Assembly: GCF_900114635.1 (NCBI RefSeq)
Contig: NZ_FOTQ01000006.1
Coordinates: forward strand, 186,001 to 250,000
From: Shimia aestuarii
GTDB lineage: Bacteria; Pseudomonadota; Alphaproteobacteria; Rhodobacterales; Rhodobacteraceae
Reading direction: 5' to 3'
DNA: 64,000 nt
Shown here: one piece after another, positions 48,924-57,482 of the stretch
How the letters are laid out: each line of letters begins with the position of its first letter
How positions within the stretch are numbered: position 1 is the stretch's first letter
Notes under the pieces: generated by a model
What the model saw: the letters and a program-made list of their open reading frames with translations, nothing else
Told to the model about the DNA's origin: nothing
The model's database searches: none
Program-made: the position numbers and the translations under genes

Positions 48924-50297
48924 ATGACCATCAGATGTATCTCGCCGATTGATGGATCGGTATACGCTGAACGTGAGACACTGAGCGCTCAGGAAGCGCG
49001 CGCGGCTGTGGCGCGCGCCACAGCTGCACAGGTAGGTTGGGCGGCTCGTCCACTGTCCGAGAGGGTAGCGCTTGTGCAGGCCGGGGTGGCACGTGTAGGC
49101 GAAATGAACGACGAAATCGTGCCGGAAATCGCCTGGCAGATGGGTCGCCCCGTTCGCTATGGCGGCGAATTCGGTGGGTTTAATGAACGCGCAAGCTACA
49201 TGGCAGAGATCGCCGAAAGCGCGTTGGCCCCAATAGAGGTTGAGGACAGCGGCGCCTTCCGGCGGGTCATCAAGCGTGTCCCGCACGGTGTGGTTTTTGT
49301 GGTGGCGCCGTGGAACTATCCCTACATGACGGCCATCAACACCGTTGCGCCTGCACTTATCGCTGGCAACACTGTTATGCTCAAACATGCGTCGCAAACG
49401 CCTTTAGTAGGTGAGCGCATGGCAGCTGCGTTCCACGCGGCCGGCATCCCAGAAGACGTGTTCCAGAACGTCTTCCTGGATCACACCACGACATCCGAGC
49501 TGATCGCGGAACGTTCCTTCGGCTATGTGAACTTCACCGGGTCGGTGAACGGGGGCAAAGCCATGGAAGCTGCTGCCAGCGGGACATTTACTGGCCTGGG
49601 GCTGGAACTTGGGGGCAAGGACCCCGGCTATGTCATGGATGACGCGGATCTGGACGCTGCTGTGGACACGCTTATTGATGGCGCCATGTTTAACTCTGGG
49701 CAGTGTTGCTGCGGGATAGAACGGATTTACGTCGCAGAATCCCTGTTCGATCGGTTCGTGGAAAAGGCCGTGGCGATAGTGAGCGCCTACAAGCTCGGTA
49801 ACCCGCTCGATCCCGTGACGACGCTTGGCCCGATGGCGCATGTACGCTTTGCCGACGAAGTACGCGGGCAGGTGGCCGATGCGGTGGCAGCAGGCGCAAA
49901 AGCGCATATCGATCAGGCACTGTTTCCGCAGGACGGCGGCGCGTACCTGATGCCGCAAATCCTGACCAACGTAACCCACGACATGCGGGTCATGCGAGAA
50001 GAGAGCTTTGGTCCGGTAGTCGGTATCATGCCGGTACGCGATGATGCCGAAGCGATTACCTTGATGAATGACAGCGATTTTGGCCTGACTGCCTCACTGT
50101 GGACCAAGGACCCCGGGCGGGCGGAAGCAATTGGCGACCAGATAGAAACTGGAACGGTCTTCCTTAACCGGGCAGACTATCTTGATCCGGGCCTGTGCTG
50201 GACTGGCTGCAAAGACACTGGGCGCGGCGGTGGCCTGTCCGTCATCGGCTATCACAATCTGACCCGACCCAAATCATACCACCTGAAAAAGGCCTGA
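48924..50297 (+). CDS. NAD(P)-dependent aldehyde dehydrogenase
   Basis: This 457-residue enzyme oxidises an aldehyde to its acid. Conserved parts are VVAPWNYPYMTAINTVAPAL, the cofactor segment VNFTGSVNGGK, the catalytic Glu in LELGGKDPGYV, the nucleophile Cys in NSGQCCCG, and EESFGPVVGI. The active-site CCC triple is uncommon. It sits 3 bp after the gamma-glutamyl ligase and 5 bp before the iron alcohol dehydrogenase, so the three are co-transcribed. By context it oxidises a gamma-glutamyl-amino-aldehyde or the aldehyde made by the ADH. Confidence 0.9.
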   Translation: MTIRCISPIDGSVYAERETLSAQEARAAVARATAAQVGWAARPLSERVALVQAGVARVGEMNDEIVPEIAWQMGRPVRYGGEFGGFNERASYMAEIAESALAPIEVEDSGAFRRVIKRVPHGVVFVVAPWNYPYMTAINTVAPALIAGNTVMLKHASQTPLVGERMAAAFHAAGIPEDVFQNVFLDHTTTSELIAERSFGYVNFTGSVNGGKAMEAAASGTFTGLGLELGGKDPGYVMDDADLDAAVDTLIDGAMFNSGQCCCGIERIYVAESLFDRFVEKAVAIVSAYKLGNPLDPVTTLGPMAHVRFADEVRGQVADAVAAGAKAHIDQALFPQDGGAYLMPQILTNVTHDMRVMREESFGPVVGIMPVRDDAEAITLMNDSDFGLTASLWTKDPGRAEAIGDQIETGTVFLNRADYLDPGLCWTGCKDTGRGGGLSVIGYHNLTRPKSYHLKKA

Positions 50298-50302
50298 AGA
50301 AC

Positions 50303-51448
50303 ATGTCACTTACTGCAAACTGGTCCTATCCGACATCGGTGCGTTTCGGCGCGGGCCGCATTTCGGAAATCGCTGATGCCTGCACGGCGGCCGGGATAAA
50401 AAAGCCGCTGCTGATCACGGATCGCGGACTGGCGAACATGGACATCACGCAACGCACGCTGGATTTGCTTGAAGAAGCCGGGTTGGGACGGGTGATCTTT
50501 GCCGATGTCGATCCTAACCCGAACGAAAAGAACGCCGAGGCAGGGGTAAAGGCGTTCAAGGACGGCGGTCACGACGGCGTTGTAGCTTTCGGCGGCGGCT
50601 CGGGGCTGGACCTTGGAAAGCTGGTGGCTTTCTGGGCAGGTCAGACCCGCCCCCTCTGGGACTTCGAGGATATCGGGGATTGGTGGACGCGCGCAGATGC
50701 GGACGCTATTGCCCCAATCGTGGCTGTGCCGACCACGGCAGGCACCGGTTCAGAAGTCGGTCGGGCCTCGGTGATCACCAATTCCGAAACCGAGGAAAAG
50801 AAGATTATCTTCCATCCGAAGTTCTTGCCGACCGTTGTGATTTGTGATCCGGAGCTCACCGTGGGAATGCCCCCGTTCATAACGGCGGGAACCGGGCTTG
50901 ATGCTTTTGCACATTGTGTCGAGGCATTCAGTTCGCCGCATTATCATCCAATGTCACAGGGGATGGCCCTGGAAGGTATGCGGCTTGTCAAGGAATACCT
51001 GCCGCGCGCCTATGCGGACGGGGCGGATATCGAGGCTCGGTCGCATATGATGTCGGCCGCCGCCATGGGGGCCACGGCATTCCAGAAAGGGCTGGGAGCC
51101 ATTCATGCGTTGTCCCATCCGATCGGGGCGATCTATCACACACATCATGGCACGACGAATGCGGTCTGTATGCCAGCCGTTCTTCAATTCAACCGACCTG
51201 CCATCGAAGGCGTTTTTTCTCAGGCGGCAAACTATTTGGGGATTGTGGGGGGCTTTGAAGGGTTCTGTGCTTATGTCGATGAACTGAACGATTCACTAGG
51301 CATTCCCAAATCACTTGCCGGTTTGGGTATCGAAAACCCTGATATCGACCGGATCGTGCAAGGTGCGTTGATTGACCCGAGCACTGGTGGCAACCCGATT
51401 GAGATGACGGCAGAGAACACACGCGAGTTGTTGCTCAAAATCGTTTGA
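50303..51448 (+). CDS. Iron-containing alcohol dehydrogenase
   Basis: This 381-residue type III alcohol dehydrogenase has the NAD-binding GGGSGLDLGK and metal ligands in GLDAFAHCVEAFSSPHYHP (Asp, His) and HALSHPIGAIYHTHHG (His, His). The N-terminal region FGAGRISEIADACTAAGIKKPLLITD is typical. The start at 50303 follows AAGGCCTGAAGAAC; a longer frame overlaps the ALDH and lacks similarity. It would oxidise a primary alcohol to the aldehyde used by the neighbouring ALDH, or reduce in the reverse direction. Confidence 0.9.
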   Translation: MSLTANWSYPTSVRFGAGRISEIADACTAAGIKKPLLITDRGLANMDITQRTLDLLEEAGLGRVIFADVDPNPNEKNAEAGVKAFKDGGHDGVVAFGGGSGLDLGKLVAFWAGQTRPLWDFEDIGDWWTRADADAIAPIVAVPTTAGTGSEVGRASVITNSETEEKKIIFHPKFLPTVVICDPELTVGMPPFITAGTGLDAFAHCVEAFSSPHYHPMSQGMALEGMRLVKEYLPRAYADGADIEARSHMMSAAAMGATAFQKGLGAIHALSHPIGAIYHTHHGTTNAVCMPAVLQFNRPAIEGVFSQAANYLGIVGGFEGFCAYVDELNDSLGIPKSLAGLGIENPDIDRIVQGALIDPSTGGNPIEMTAENTRELLLKIV

Positions 51449-51632
51449 AGGCCCTCAGCTAGAGTATCGCCGAACACGTTTCGACCTGCCTGAAAGCGCA
51501 GGGGGATGGGCGGCCTGCAAAACGGATGCGCGGATGACCTAAGGTCAGCCGCTACTGCGCACAGATTGAACGGGCGGGACTGAAATGCTAGCGCCATGGT
51601 AGAGAGAAAGCGCCGAAACAGGAGACACGCTG

Positions 51633-53018
51633 ATGACACGCCAAAACTCGACCGCGGAATTGGACAAGGCCGCGCATCTGCATCCCTACACCAACGCCCG
51701 TAAGCTCGAGGCCGTGGGGCCCCGTGTGATGGCGGAAGGGGATGGTATTTTTGTGCGCGACGAACAAGGAAACGAGTACATCGAAGGTCTCGCTGGCCTT
51801 TGGTCGGTCGCGGTCGGTTTCAATCAGAAACGCCTTGTGGATGCGGCTGCGGAGCAGATGGCCAAACTGCCCTACTACCACGTGTTCGCTCAGAAAACGC
51901 ACGGCCCGGCAGCGCGTCTTGCTGACAAGTTGGTCGAACTCACCCCCGAGCATCTGACCAAAGTGTTCTTCACCAACTCGGGCTCCGAGGCGAACGACAC
52001 TGTGATCAAGCTGATCTGGTTCCTCAACAACGCATTGGGCCGCCCGGAAAAGAAGAAGTTCATCGCCAGAACCGGTGGATATCACGGAATCACCGTGGCC
52101 TCGGGATCATTGACAGGTTTGCCGTGGAACCACGCAAGCTTTGACCTGCCCGCGATCCCGGTGCGTCATGTGACCACGCCGCACGCATATTTCTTTGCCG
52201 AGGAAGGCGAGAGCGAGGAGGCATTTGCCCAGCGTCTGGCTGATGAAATCGAAGCGACGATCCTGGAAGAAGGTCCCGAAACGGTTGCGGCCTTCATCGG
52301 CGAACCTCTGATTGGCGCGGGTGGTGTTCTGGTGCCGCCTGCGGGGTATTGGCAAAAAGTGCAGGCCGTCTGCCATAAGTACGATGTTCTACTGATTGCG
52401 GATGAAGTCATCACTGGCTTTGGTCGGACGGGCAAGATGTTCGCTTCCGACACGTTCGGCATCACTCCTGATATCATGGTGTTGTCCAAGCAGATTACAT
52501 CGTCCTACCAGCCATTGGCCGCGATCATGATGACGGATGCCATCTACCAGGCGATTGCGGATCACTCGGAAAGGCTTGGCACGCTTGGTCACGGGTTTAC
52601 CGGTACCGGGCACCCCGTTGCGACAGCCGTCGGGTTGGAGAACATCGCCATCATCGAAGAACAGGATCTTGTCGGCAACGCCGCTGCAATGGGAAAGGTT
52701 CTGCAGTCTGAACTGGCGCGTTTTGCCGATCACCCGCTTGTAGGTGAAATACGCGGCGTCGGTCTGATTGCTGCTGTTCAACTGGTCGCAGACAAGTCCA
52801 GTCGCACCCGGTTTGATCCGGAAGGCAAAGTCGGCGCGTTCTTTTTCGAACGCGCGCATGATCATGGTTTGATTATCCGCAACATCAAGGACGCGATCGC
52901 CTTTTGCCCGCCTTTGATCATCACCGAAGAACAGGTGTGCGAGATGGTCGCCCGGTTCGGGAAAACGCTCGAAGACACTCTGGCATTCGCCGAGGCCGAG
53001 GGTTTGGTGGCGCGCTGA
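51633..53018 (+). CDS. Class III aminotransferase (amine/omega-amino acid : pyruvate type)
   Basis: This 461-residue PLP enzyme resembles the (S)-selective amine transaminases and putrescine/taurine-pyruvate aminotransferases of roseobacters. Visible are HPYTNARKLEAVGPRVMAEG, the catalytic-site YEGLAGLWSVAVG-like stretch (IEGLAGLWSVAVGFNQKRL), the phosphate loop TNSGSEANDTVIK, the PLP aspartate in LIADEVITGFGRTG and the Schiff-base lysine in LSKQITSSYQPLAA. The ATG at 51633 follows CAGGAGACACG. It is 184 bp after the iron ADH and may have its own promoter. Its stop lies in the loop of a hairpin. Confidence 0.9.
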   Translation: MTRQNSTAELDKAAHLHPYTNARKLEAVGPRVMAEGDGIFVRDEQGNEYIEGLAGLWSVAVGFNQKRLVDAAAEQMAKLPYYHVFAQKTHGPAARLADKLVELTPEHLTKVFFTNSGSEANDTVIKLIWFLNNALGRPEKKKFIARTGGYHGITVASGSLTGLPWNHASFDLPAIPVRHVTTPHAYFFAEEGESEEAFAQRLADEIEATILEEGPETVAAFIGEPLIGAGGVLVPPAGYWQKVQAVCHKYDVLLIADEVITGFGRTGKMFASDTFGITPDIMVLSKQITSSYQPLAAIMMTDAIYQAIADHSERLGTLGHGFTGTGHPVATAVGLENIAIIEEQDLVGNAAAMGKVLQSELARFADHPLVGEIRGVGLIAAVQLVADKSSRTRFDPEGKVGAFFFERAHDHGLIIRNIKDAIAFCPPLIITEEQVCEMVARFGKTLEDTLAFAEAEGLVAR

Positions 53019-53027
53019 TGCGCCACC
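53006..53027 (+). terminator. Hairpin spanning the aminotransferase stop codon
   Basis: GGTGGCGC-GCTGAT-GCGCCACC is a perfect 8-bp stem whose loop contains the TGA stop. Further inverted arms follow at 53027-53072 (see findings). No T-run is present. Confidence 0.4.
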
Positions 53028-53151
53028 ATCAAGCTTGCATCAGTTTCAGGCCGTCTTGATGGTCTGAACTGACGCTATTCGGAGTATGAGGTTCTCGAAT
53101 TTCGTGTTCGCGTTCAAGGGTGGGCTTCCCGCCGCGCGATCACGGCTCCCA

Positions 53152-53553
53152 TCACGCCGGGGAGGATGGGAATGCGACCGGGCCGCCATGCTTTTCCCAG
53201 GTCGAGAACCCTTCTTTCAGGTGGGCTGCTTCGAACCCCATGTCGTTGAGCAAGGCGACCGATAACGCTGAACGCCAGCCACTTGCGCAGTGAAAGACGA
53301 ACTTCTTTGGCTCAGCGAAAATCTCTTTGAAATATGGGCTTTCAGGGTCGACCCAGAATTCGAGCATACCTCGGGGGCAATGAAAACTGCCGGGGATATA
53401 GCCTAGTTTCTGACGCTCTCGGACATCTCGCAGGTCAACGATGACAACGTTCGGATCGTTTGCCATCCTGATCAGGTCCGAAGTTTCGATTTCTTCGATC
53501 CGGTCGCGTGCTTTTTGGACCATCTCGGCGGAAGATGTCTTGAGGCGGTTCAT
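53152..53553 (-). CDS. Rhodanese-like domain protein
   Basis: This 133-residue single-domain rhodanese has the active-site loop FHCASGWRSALSVALL, where the Cys would carry a persulfide. The upstream fold includes VVIVDLRDVRERQKLGYIPG. The ATG at 53553 follows GGAGGG at ideal spacing; the longer frame to 53607 is less likely. No signal peptide is seen. It diverges from the FAD oxidoreductase. It transfers sulfane sulfur, probably for a detoxification or cysteine-related reaction; the partner is unknown. Confidence 0.88.
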   Translation of the reverse strand: MNRLKTSSAEMVQKARDRIEEIETSDLIRMANDPNVVIVDLRDVRERQKLGYIPGSFHCPRGMLEFWVDPESPYFKEIFAEPKKFVFHCASGWRSALSVALLNDMGFEAAHLKEGFSTWEKHGGPVAFPSSPA

Positions 53554-53602
53554 GACTGATCCCTCCATTGTCGCGCATGTCGTTAGCCTGCCGTCTTGTT
53601 GA

Positions 53603-53618
53603 CACACCGGAATGTGTG
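53603..53618. promoter_or_regulatory. Inverted repeat in the rhodanese/oxidase divergent region
   Basis: CACAC-CGGAAT-GTGTG at 53603-53618 overlaps the end of a TTGACA (53599-53604) candidate -35 box reading toward the oxidase. Short arms make it a weak operator candidate. Confidence 0.25.
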
Positions 53619-53689
53619 CCGCAAGTTATCCACGCCCCGCCCGGTCCGGGCGTGGTACCTCCGCATCTCAAAATATTGGATTCCGGGCT

Positions 53690-54955
53690 ATGAATGAGCC
53701 GATCTCTGTTTGGGACCTGACGGCCCGCGAACCTGCACGCACCGAAGCTCTGGACGGTGATGCCTCCTGTGATGTTGCGATCGTTGGGGGGGGCTATACT
53801 GGCCTGTCGACTGCACTGCATTGCGCCGAGGAAGGGCTGGCCTGCCATGTACTTGAAGCAAATCAGATCGGGCATGGCGGATCGGGTCGGAACGTCGGTC
53901 TGGTCAATGCTGGCCTTTGGTTGCCGCCTCAGGATATCGCCAAACATCTGGATAACAAAACGGCGCGTGGCCTAGTCGAGACGATGGGCATCATGCCGAA
54001 CTATGTGTTCGAGTTGATCGAAAAACACCAGATACGATGCGAACCGGTCCGAAATGGTACTATTCATGCGGCACATTCTCCGGGCGGGTACCGGGGATTG
54101 GAACGCCGGGCAGAAGGATGGAGACAGATAGGAGTGTCTGTTGATCTGCTGGATGCCGAAGAAACCGCCCGCAAAACTGGGTCGGATCGGTTTCACGGCA
54201 GTTTATTGGATCGCCGTGCGGGCACGTTGAACCCGATGGGGTACGTGCGCGGATTGGCCCGCGCGGCGTTGGGTGCTGGCGCAACCATCTCAACCGGAAC
54301 AAGGGCGCTTTGCCTTGAACGAGCTGGTGAGAGGTGGCGGGTCATCACCGACCGTGGTTCGGTTTCCGCCCGATATGTGGTGCTGGGAACGAACGCCTAT
54401 TCGGACGACCTTTGGCCCGGATTGCGTCAGACCTACACGATGATTCACTTCTTTCAGCTGGCAACCGAACCCTTGGGCGCGCGCGCAGCGCATATCCTGC
54501 CTGAAGGGCAGGGGCTTTGGGACACGGCACCGGTCATGTTTTCGTTGCGGCGCGATGCGGCGGGGCGCCTTGTCATAGGATCAATGGGGGCTGCATTGGG
54601 CGGTAGGTCGGGCTTGTCACAGCGGTGGGCCACCGCAACGCTGAGACGTCTCTATCCGGAATTGGGCCGTGTGAAGTTTGACAACGTTTGGCACGGCCAG
54701 ATCGCGATGACTCCGGACCACGTGTTCCGCATATTCAAACTGGCTGACGGGCTGTTTGCGCCCTGTGGTTACAACGGTCGCGGCATTACCACGGGCACCA
54801 TGTTTGGCAAAGCGCTGGCCGACCTGTTTGCAGGAAAGAAAGAGCGGCCCTTCCCCATACCGGTGACAACGCCCACACCTGTGAGATTCCGGAAAGCAAA
54901 AACTGGATTCTACAACACGGCTTTTGCTGCGTCCCAGCTTCTGAGAAGTTTCTGA
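53690..54955 (+). CDS. FAD-dependent amine/amino-acid oxidoreductase (PuuB/DadA family)
   Basis: This 421-residue flavoprotein starts MNEPISVWDLTAREPARTE, followed by the FAD motif VAIVGGGYTGLSTALHCAE (from about residue 28). The SGRNVGLVNAGLW segment and the C-terminal PCGYNGRGITTGTMFGKALADL are typical of gamma-glutamylputrescine oxidase and DadA-type enzymes. The start ATG lacks a strong ribosome site. It could oxidise a gamma-glutamyl amine made by the ligase at 47556 or an N-substituted amino acid. It diverges from the rhodanese and is followed by a TetR gene with 115 bp between. Confidence 0.88.
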   Translation: MNEPISVWDLTAREPARTEALDGDASCDVAIVGGGYTGLSTALHCAEEGLACHVLEANQIGHGGSGRNVGLVNAGLWLPPQDIAKHLDNKTARGLVETMGIMPNYVFELIEKHQIRCEPVRNGTIHAAHSPGGYRGLERRAEGWRQIGVSVDLLDAEETARKTGSDRFHGSLLDRRAGTLNPMGYVRGLARAALGAGATISTGTRALCLERAGERWRVITDRGSVSARYVVLGTNAYSDDLWPGLRQTYTMIHFFQLATEPLGARAAHILPEGQGLWDTAPVMFSLRRDAAGRLVIGSMGAALGGRSGLSQRWATATLRRLYPELGRVKFDNVWHGQIAMTPDHVFRIFKLADGLFAPCGYNGRGITTGTMFGKALADLFAGKKERPFPIPVTTPTPVRFRKAKTGFYNTAFAASQLLRSF

Positions 54956-55025
54956 GGGCGCTTTCTCAAAAGGTATGCAACCCGCTTTTAACAAAAACAT
55001 TGACTCAAGAGCTTTCTAGCGAAAA

Positions 55026-55045
55026 AACTGACTGGGCGATCAGTT
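55026..55045. promoter_or_regulatory. Inverted repeat upstream of the TetR regulator (probable autoregulatory operator)
   Basis: AACTGA-CTGGGCGA-TCAGTT at 55026-55045 is a symmetric pair of 6-bp arms about 25 bp upstream of the TetR start. A TTGACT at 55000-55005 could be the -35 box. Its spacing fits a TetR dimer. Confidence 0.5.
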
Positions 55046-55070
55046 AGGGGATTGATGGAGGTCAACCTTG

Positions 55071-55721
55071 ATGCCAGCTGCGGCAAAAATTCAAAAAGGC
55101 GGGGAAAACAGGTTCGATGCGATTCTGGATGCGGCCGAAGTCGAATTTGCCGAAAGTGGCTACGATGGCGCCTCATTGCGCGTGATTGCGCAACGGGCAA
55201 ATGTGGCCCAAGCGCTTATTCACTATCATTTTAAGAACAAGTCGCGGTTATTTGAGGCGATGGTCGCGCGGCGCGCCGAATTCATTAACGGTACGCGTGC
55301 TGCTCTGCTCGCGGCACTTTTTGACCAGCCGCAAGACCCGACGCTCGAAACCGTCGTGGATTCCTTGTTTCGCCCGACAATTGAAGTCGGTCGCGAAGAT
55401 GAAGCGGATATGGGTGCGTACGCGCGCATTCTTGCGTCTGTGGCCAACTCGGCGGATGCGCGCGATCAGGCATTGGCTGAGAAATACTATGATCCGATCG
55501 CGATCAAATACATTGACGCCCTGCAACGCGTCGTTCCCGGATTGAGCCGTCCCGATGCCGTCTGGGCATATTTGTTCGCGATTGGCGTGGGAGTGACGAT
55601 GATGGCCAAAACAGGCCGGCCTGGGCGTCTGTCAGAGGGGGCGTGTGATGATCGCGATGCTGACGCCATGATGTCCAGAATCGTGCCATTTGTATGCGGA
55701 GGCATCCGCGCGCTGGTTTGA
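55071..55721 (+). CDS. TetR/AcrR family transcriptional regulator
   Basis: This 216-residue regulator has an N-terminal helix-turn-helix (about residues 12-60; DAILDAAEVEFAESGYDGAS, then AQALIHYHFKNKSRLF) and a C-terminal ligand domain with no obvious homologue. I use the ATG at 55071 preceded by GGAGGT; a TTG one codon earlier is in frame. The TRAP operon starts 36 bp after it in the same direction, so it probably controls that operon and itself through the repeat at 55026-55045. The ligand is unknown. Confidence 0.88.
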   Translation: MPAAAKIQKGGENRFDAILDAAEVEFAESGYDGASLRVIAQRANVAQALIHYHFKNKSRLFEAMVARRAEFINGTRAALLAALFDQPQDPTLETVVDSLFRPTIEVGREDEADMGAYARILASVANSADARDQALAEKYYDPIAIKYIDALQRVVPGLSRPDAVWAYLFAIGVGVTMMAKTGRPGRLSEGACDDRDADAMMSRIVPFVCGGIRALV

Positions 55722-55757
55722 GGAGACCGGCAGAGTTAAAACTGGGAGGAGAAGAAA

Positions 55758-56831
55758 GTGAAACAGTTTCTGAGAAGTGGCGTTGTGGCCGCAACTCTGG
55801 CGGTTGCTGGGGTGAGTGGAGCAGGTGTGGCGCTGGCCGAAACGATGAACGTGACCATCGTTGCCGGGCATCCGCCCGTCTTTCGCTGGGTCAAGCATGC
55901 AAGCCAGACGTTCATACCGGCGGTGAACAAGGCGTTGGAAGGCAGCGGGACAACCATCGAATGGTCCGAACAATATGGCGGGTCGCTCGCAAAGGTCGGC
56001 GAAGAACTTGAGGCGGTGGAAGAGGGGCTGGCGGAAATTGGGCTGGTGTCGTCGTTGTTTGATCCCGCAAAGCTGGCCCCGCAGAACGTGACCTATTTCA
56101 CCCCATTTGTTGTTTCGGACAGTACGCTGGTCAGCGAATGGATGGACAAGCTGCAAAGCAGCAACGCCGACATGAAGGCCGCTTGGGAAGCGAACGGTCT
56201 CGAGTATCTCGGGGGGGCCATCGGGATTGATGACTACCTTTTGATGACCAACTTCCCCGTCAAAAGCATAGCGGATCTCGAAGGCCGCAAGATCGGCGCG
56301 CCCGGACCGGCGGTGAACTGGTTGAAGGGGACCGGCGCGGTGGGCGTGTCTGGCAATCTGACCACCTATTACAACGAGATAAAGACAGGTGTGTATGACG
56401 GTGTGATTGTGTTCGCGTCGGCGGCGTTGCCGGGCAAGCTGCACGAGGTCGCGCCCTATATCACCAAGGTCGGTTTTGGCGCGCAATATGCGGGCGGGTT
56501 TGCCGCGAACAAGGATTGGTTCGATGGTCTTGATCCGGCCGTGCAACAGGCTCTGCGCGACGCAGCCGAGGCCGACCGTATCGCCTATCATGCCGATCTG
56601 GACGCATCGGTTTCCAAGTTTCTGGAGATCATGACGTCGCAGGGGGCAACCGTGACCGAAGTTGACGAGGGTTTCCGCGCTCAGTGGGCTGCGGGTATGG
56701 ACAATGTCGCCAAGGTTTGGGCCGAAAAACTTGACGACGCCGGGGTTAACGGTTCCGCCGTTCTCAAAGACTACATGGACACGATGCGGGCCGCTGGCGC
56801 GCAGCCTGTACGCAATTGGGATCAGGAATAA
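55758..56831 (+). CDS. TRAP transporter substrate-binding protein (DctP family), system 3
   Basis: This 357-residue periplasmic protein has a signal peptide (MKQFLRSGVVAATLAVAGVS, cut after ALA). It begins with GTG at 55758 behind a GGGAGGA site. The mature part TMNVTIVAGHPPVFRWVKHA and the segment KIGAPGPAVNWLKGTGAVGV fit the C4-dicarboxylate type DctP family. The conserved arginine that usually contacts a carboxylate appears replaced by lysine in GRKIGAPG, so the ligand may differ from a typical dicarboxylate. It leads the operon with two membrane subunits. Confidence 0.9.
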   Translation: MKQFLRSGVVAATLAVAGVSGAGVALAETMNVTIVAGHPPVFRWVKHASQTFIPAVNKALEGSGTTIEWSEQYGGSLAKVGEELEAVEEGLAEIGLVSSLFDPAKLAPQNVTYFTPFVVSDSTLVSEWMDKLQSSNADMKAAWEANGLEYLGGAIGIDDYLLMTNFPVKSIADLEGRKIGAPGPAVNWLKGTGAVGVSGNLTTYYNEIKTGVYDGVIVFASAALPGKLHEVAPYITKVGFGAQYAGGFAANKDWFDGLDPAVQQALRDAAEADRIAYHADLDASVSKFLEIMTSQGATVTEVDEGFRAQWAAGMDNVAKVWAEKLDDAGVNGSAVLKDYMDTMRAAGAQPVRNWDQE

Positions 56832-56909
56832 CCTGCCCGTTTGACATTGACCAAGCGCCCAAGTGTGGGCGCTTGGTTCCAAGCCATCCAGAGAAAGAGC
56901 GGGCATTCG

Positions 56910-57482
56910 ATGACCCAGAACAAGGTGGAAGCCGAGGAGGCATCAATTGGCCCGCATTGGTTTCGTCTGCTTCAATGGACGGTAGACGGCACAACAGCGG
57001 CTCTGAACGTGACCGGCACGGTACTCATCGTGGGTATCATGTTGCTGGTCAATCTGGATGTTTTTGGGCGTAACTTCCTGGACGCGCCGATATCCGGCGT
57101 TCCGGAAATGGTGTCGATGTCCATTGTTGCCATCGTCTTCCTGCAAATCGCCCAGGCCTTTCGCAAGGGGCGTTTGACCCGAACCGAAGCTTTGCTTGGC
57201 TTTCTGGACAAGCGGGCTTCCAAGCTTCGACACGGAGTCGATTTTTTATTCGCCATCGCTTCTGTCGCCTTGGTCTGGCAACTCTATGCCGCCTCTTGGC
57301 CTCTGTTCGTGAAAAGCTGGAAGCGGGGAACCTTCGAAGGCACGGTGGGTGATTTTACTGCCCCGGTCTGGCCTGTGAAGCTCATCATCCTGATTGGGTG
57401 TATCGCCCTGATCATCCAACTGATCATGTTCGCCGCGACGGCCCTGTTCAGGCTGTTCGGCTATCAGGAGACTGATGCATGA
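56910..57482 (+). CDS. TRAP transporter small permease (DctQ family), system 3
   Basis: This 190-residue membrane protein has four hydrophobic segments (about residues 33-52, 67-87, 108-128, 150-172). The FGRNFLDAPISGVPEMVSMS segment is the conserved DctQ loop. The ATG at 56910 is chosen over a longer frame because GTG/ATG codons upstream have no similarity to the family. The large subunit overlaps by 4 bp. Confidence 0.9.
   Translation: MTQNKVEAEEASIGPHWFRLLQWTVDGTTAALNVTGTVLIVGIMLLVNLDVFGRNFLDAPISGVPEMVSMSIVAIVFLQIAQAFRKGRLTRTEALLGFLDKRASKLRHGVDFLFAIASVALVWQLYAASWPLFVKSWKRGTFEGTVGDFTAPVWPVKLIILIGCIALIIQLIMFAATALFRLFGYQETDA

Noticed and set aside
55632-56906. Long antisense frame (424 codons) opposite the third TRAP binding protein
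   Set aside because: The plus strand encodes a convincing DctP protein with signal peptide and ribosome site; the antisense product shows no family pattern.
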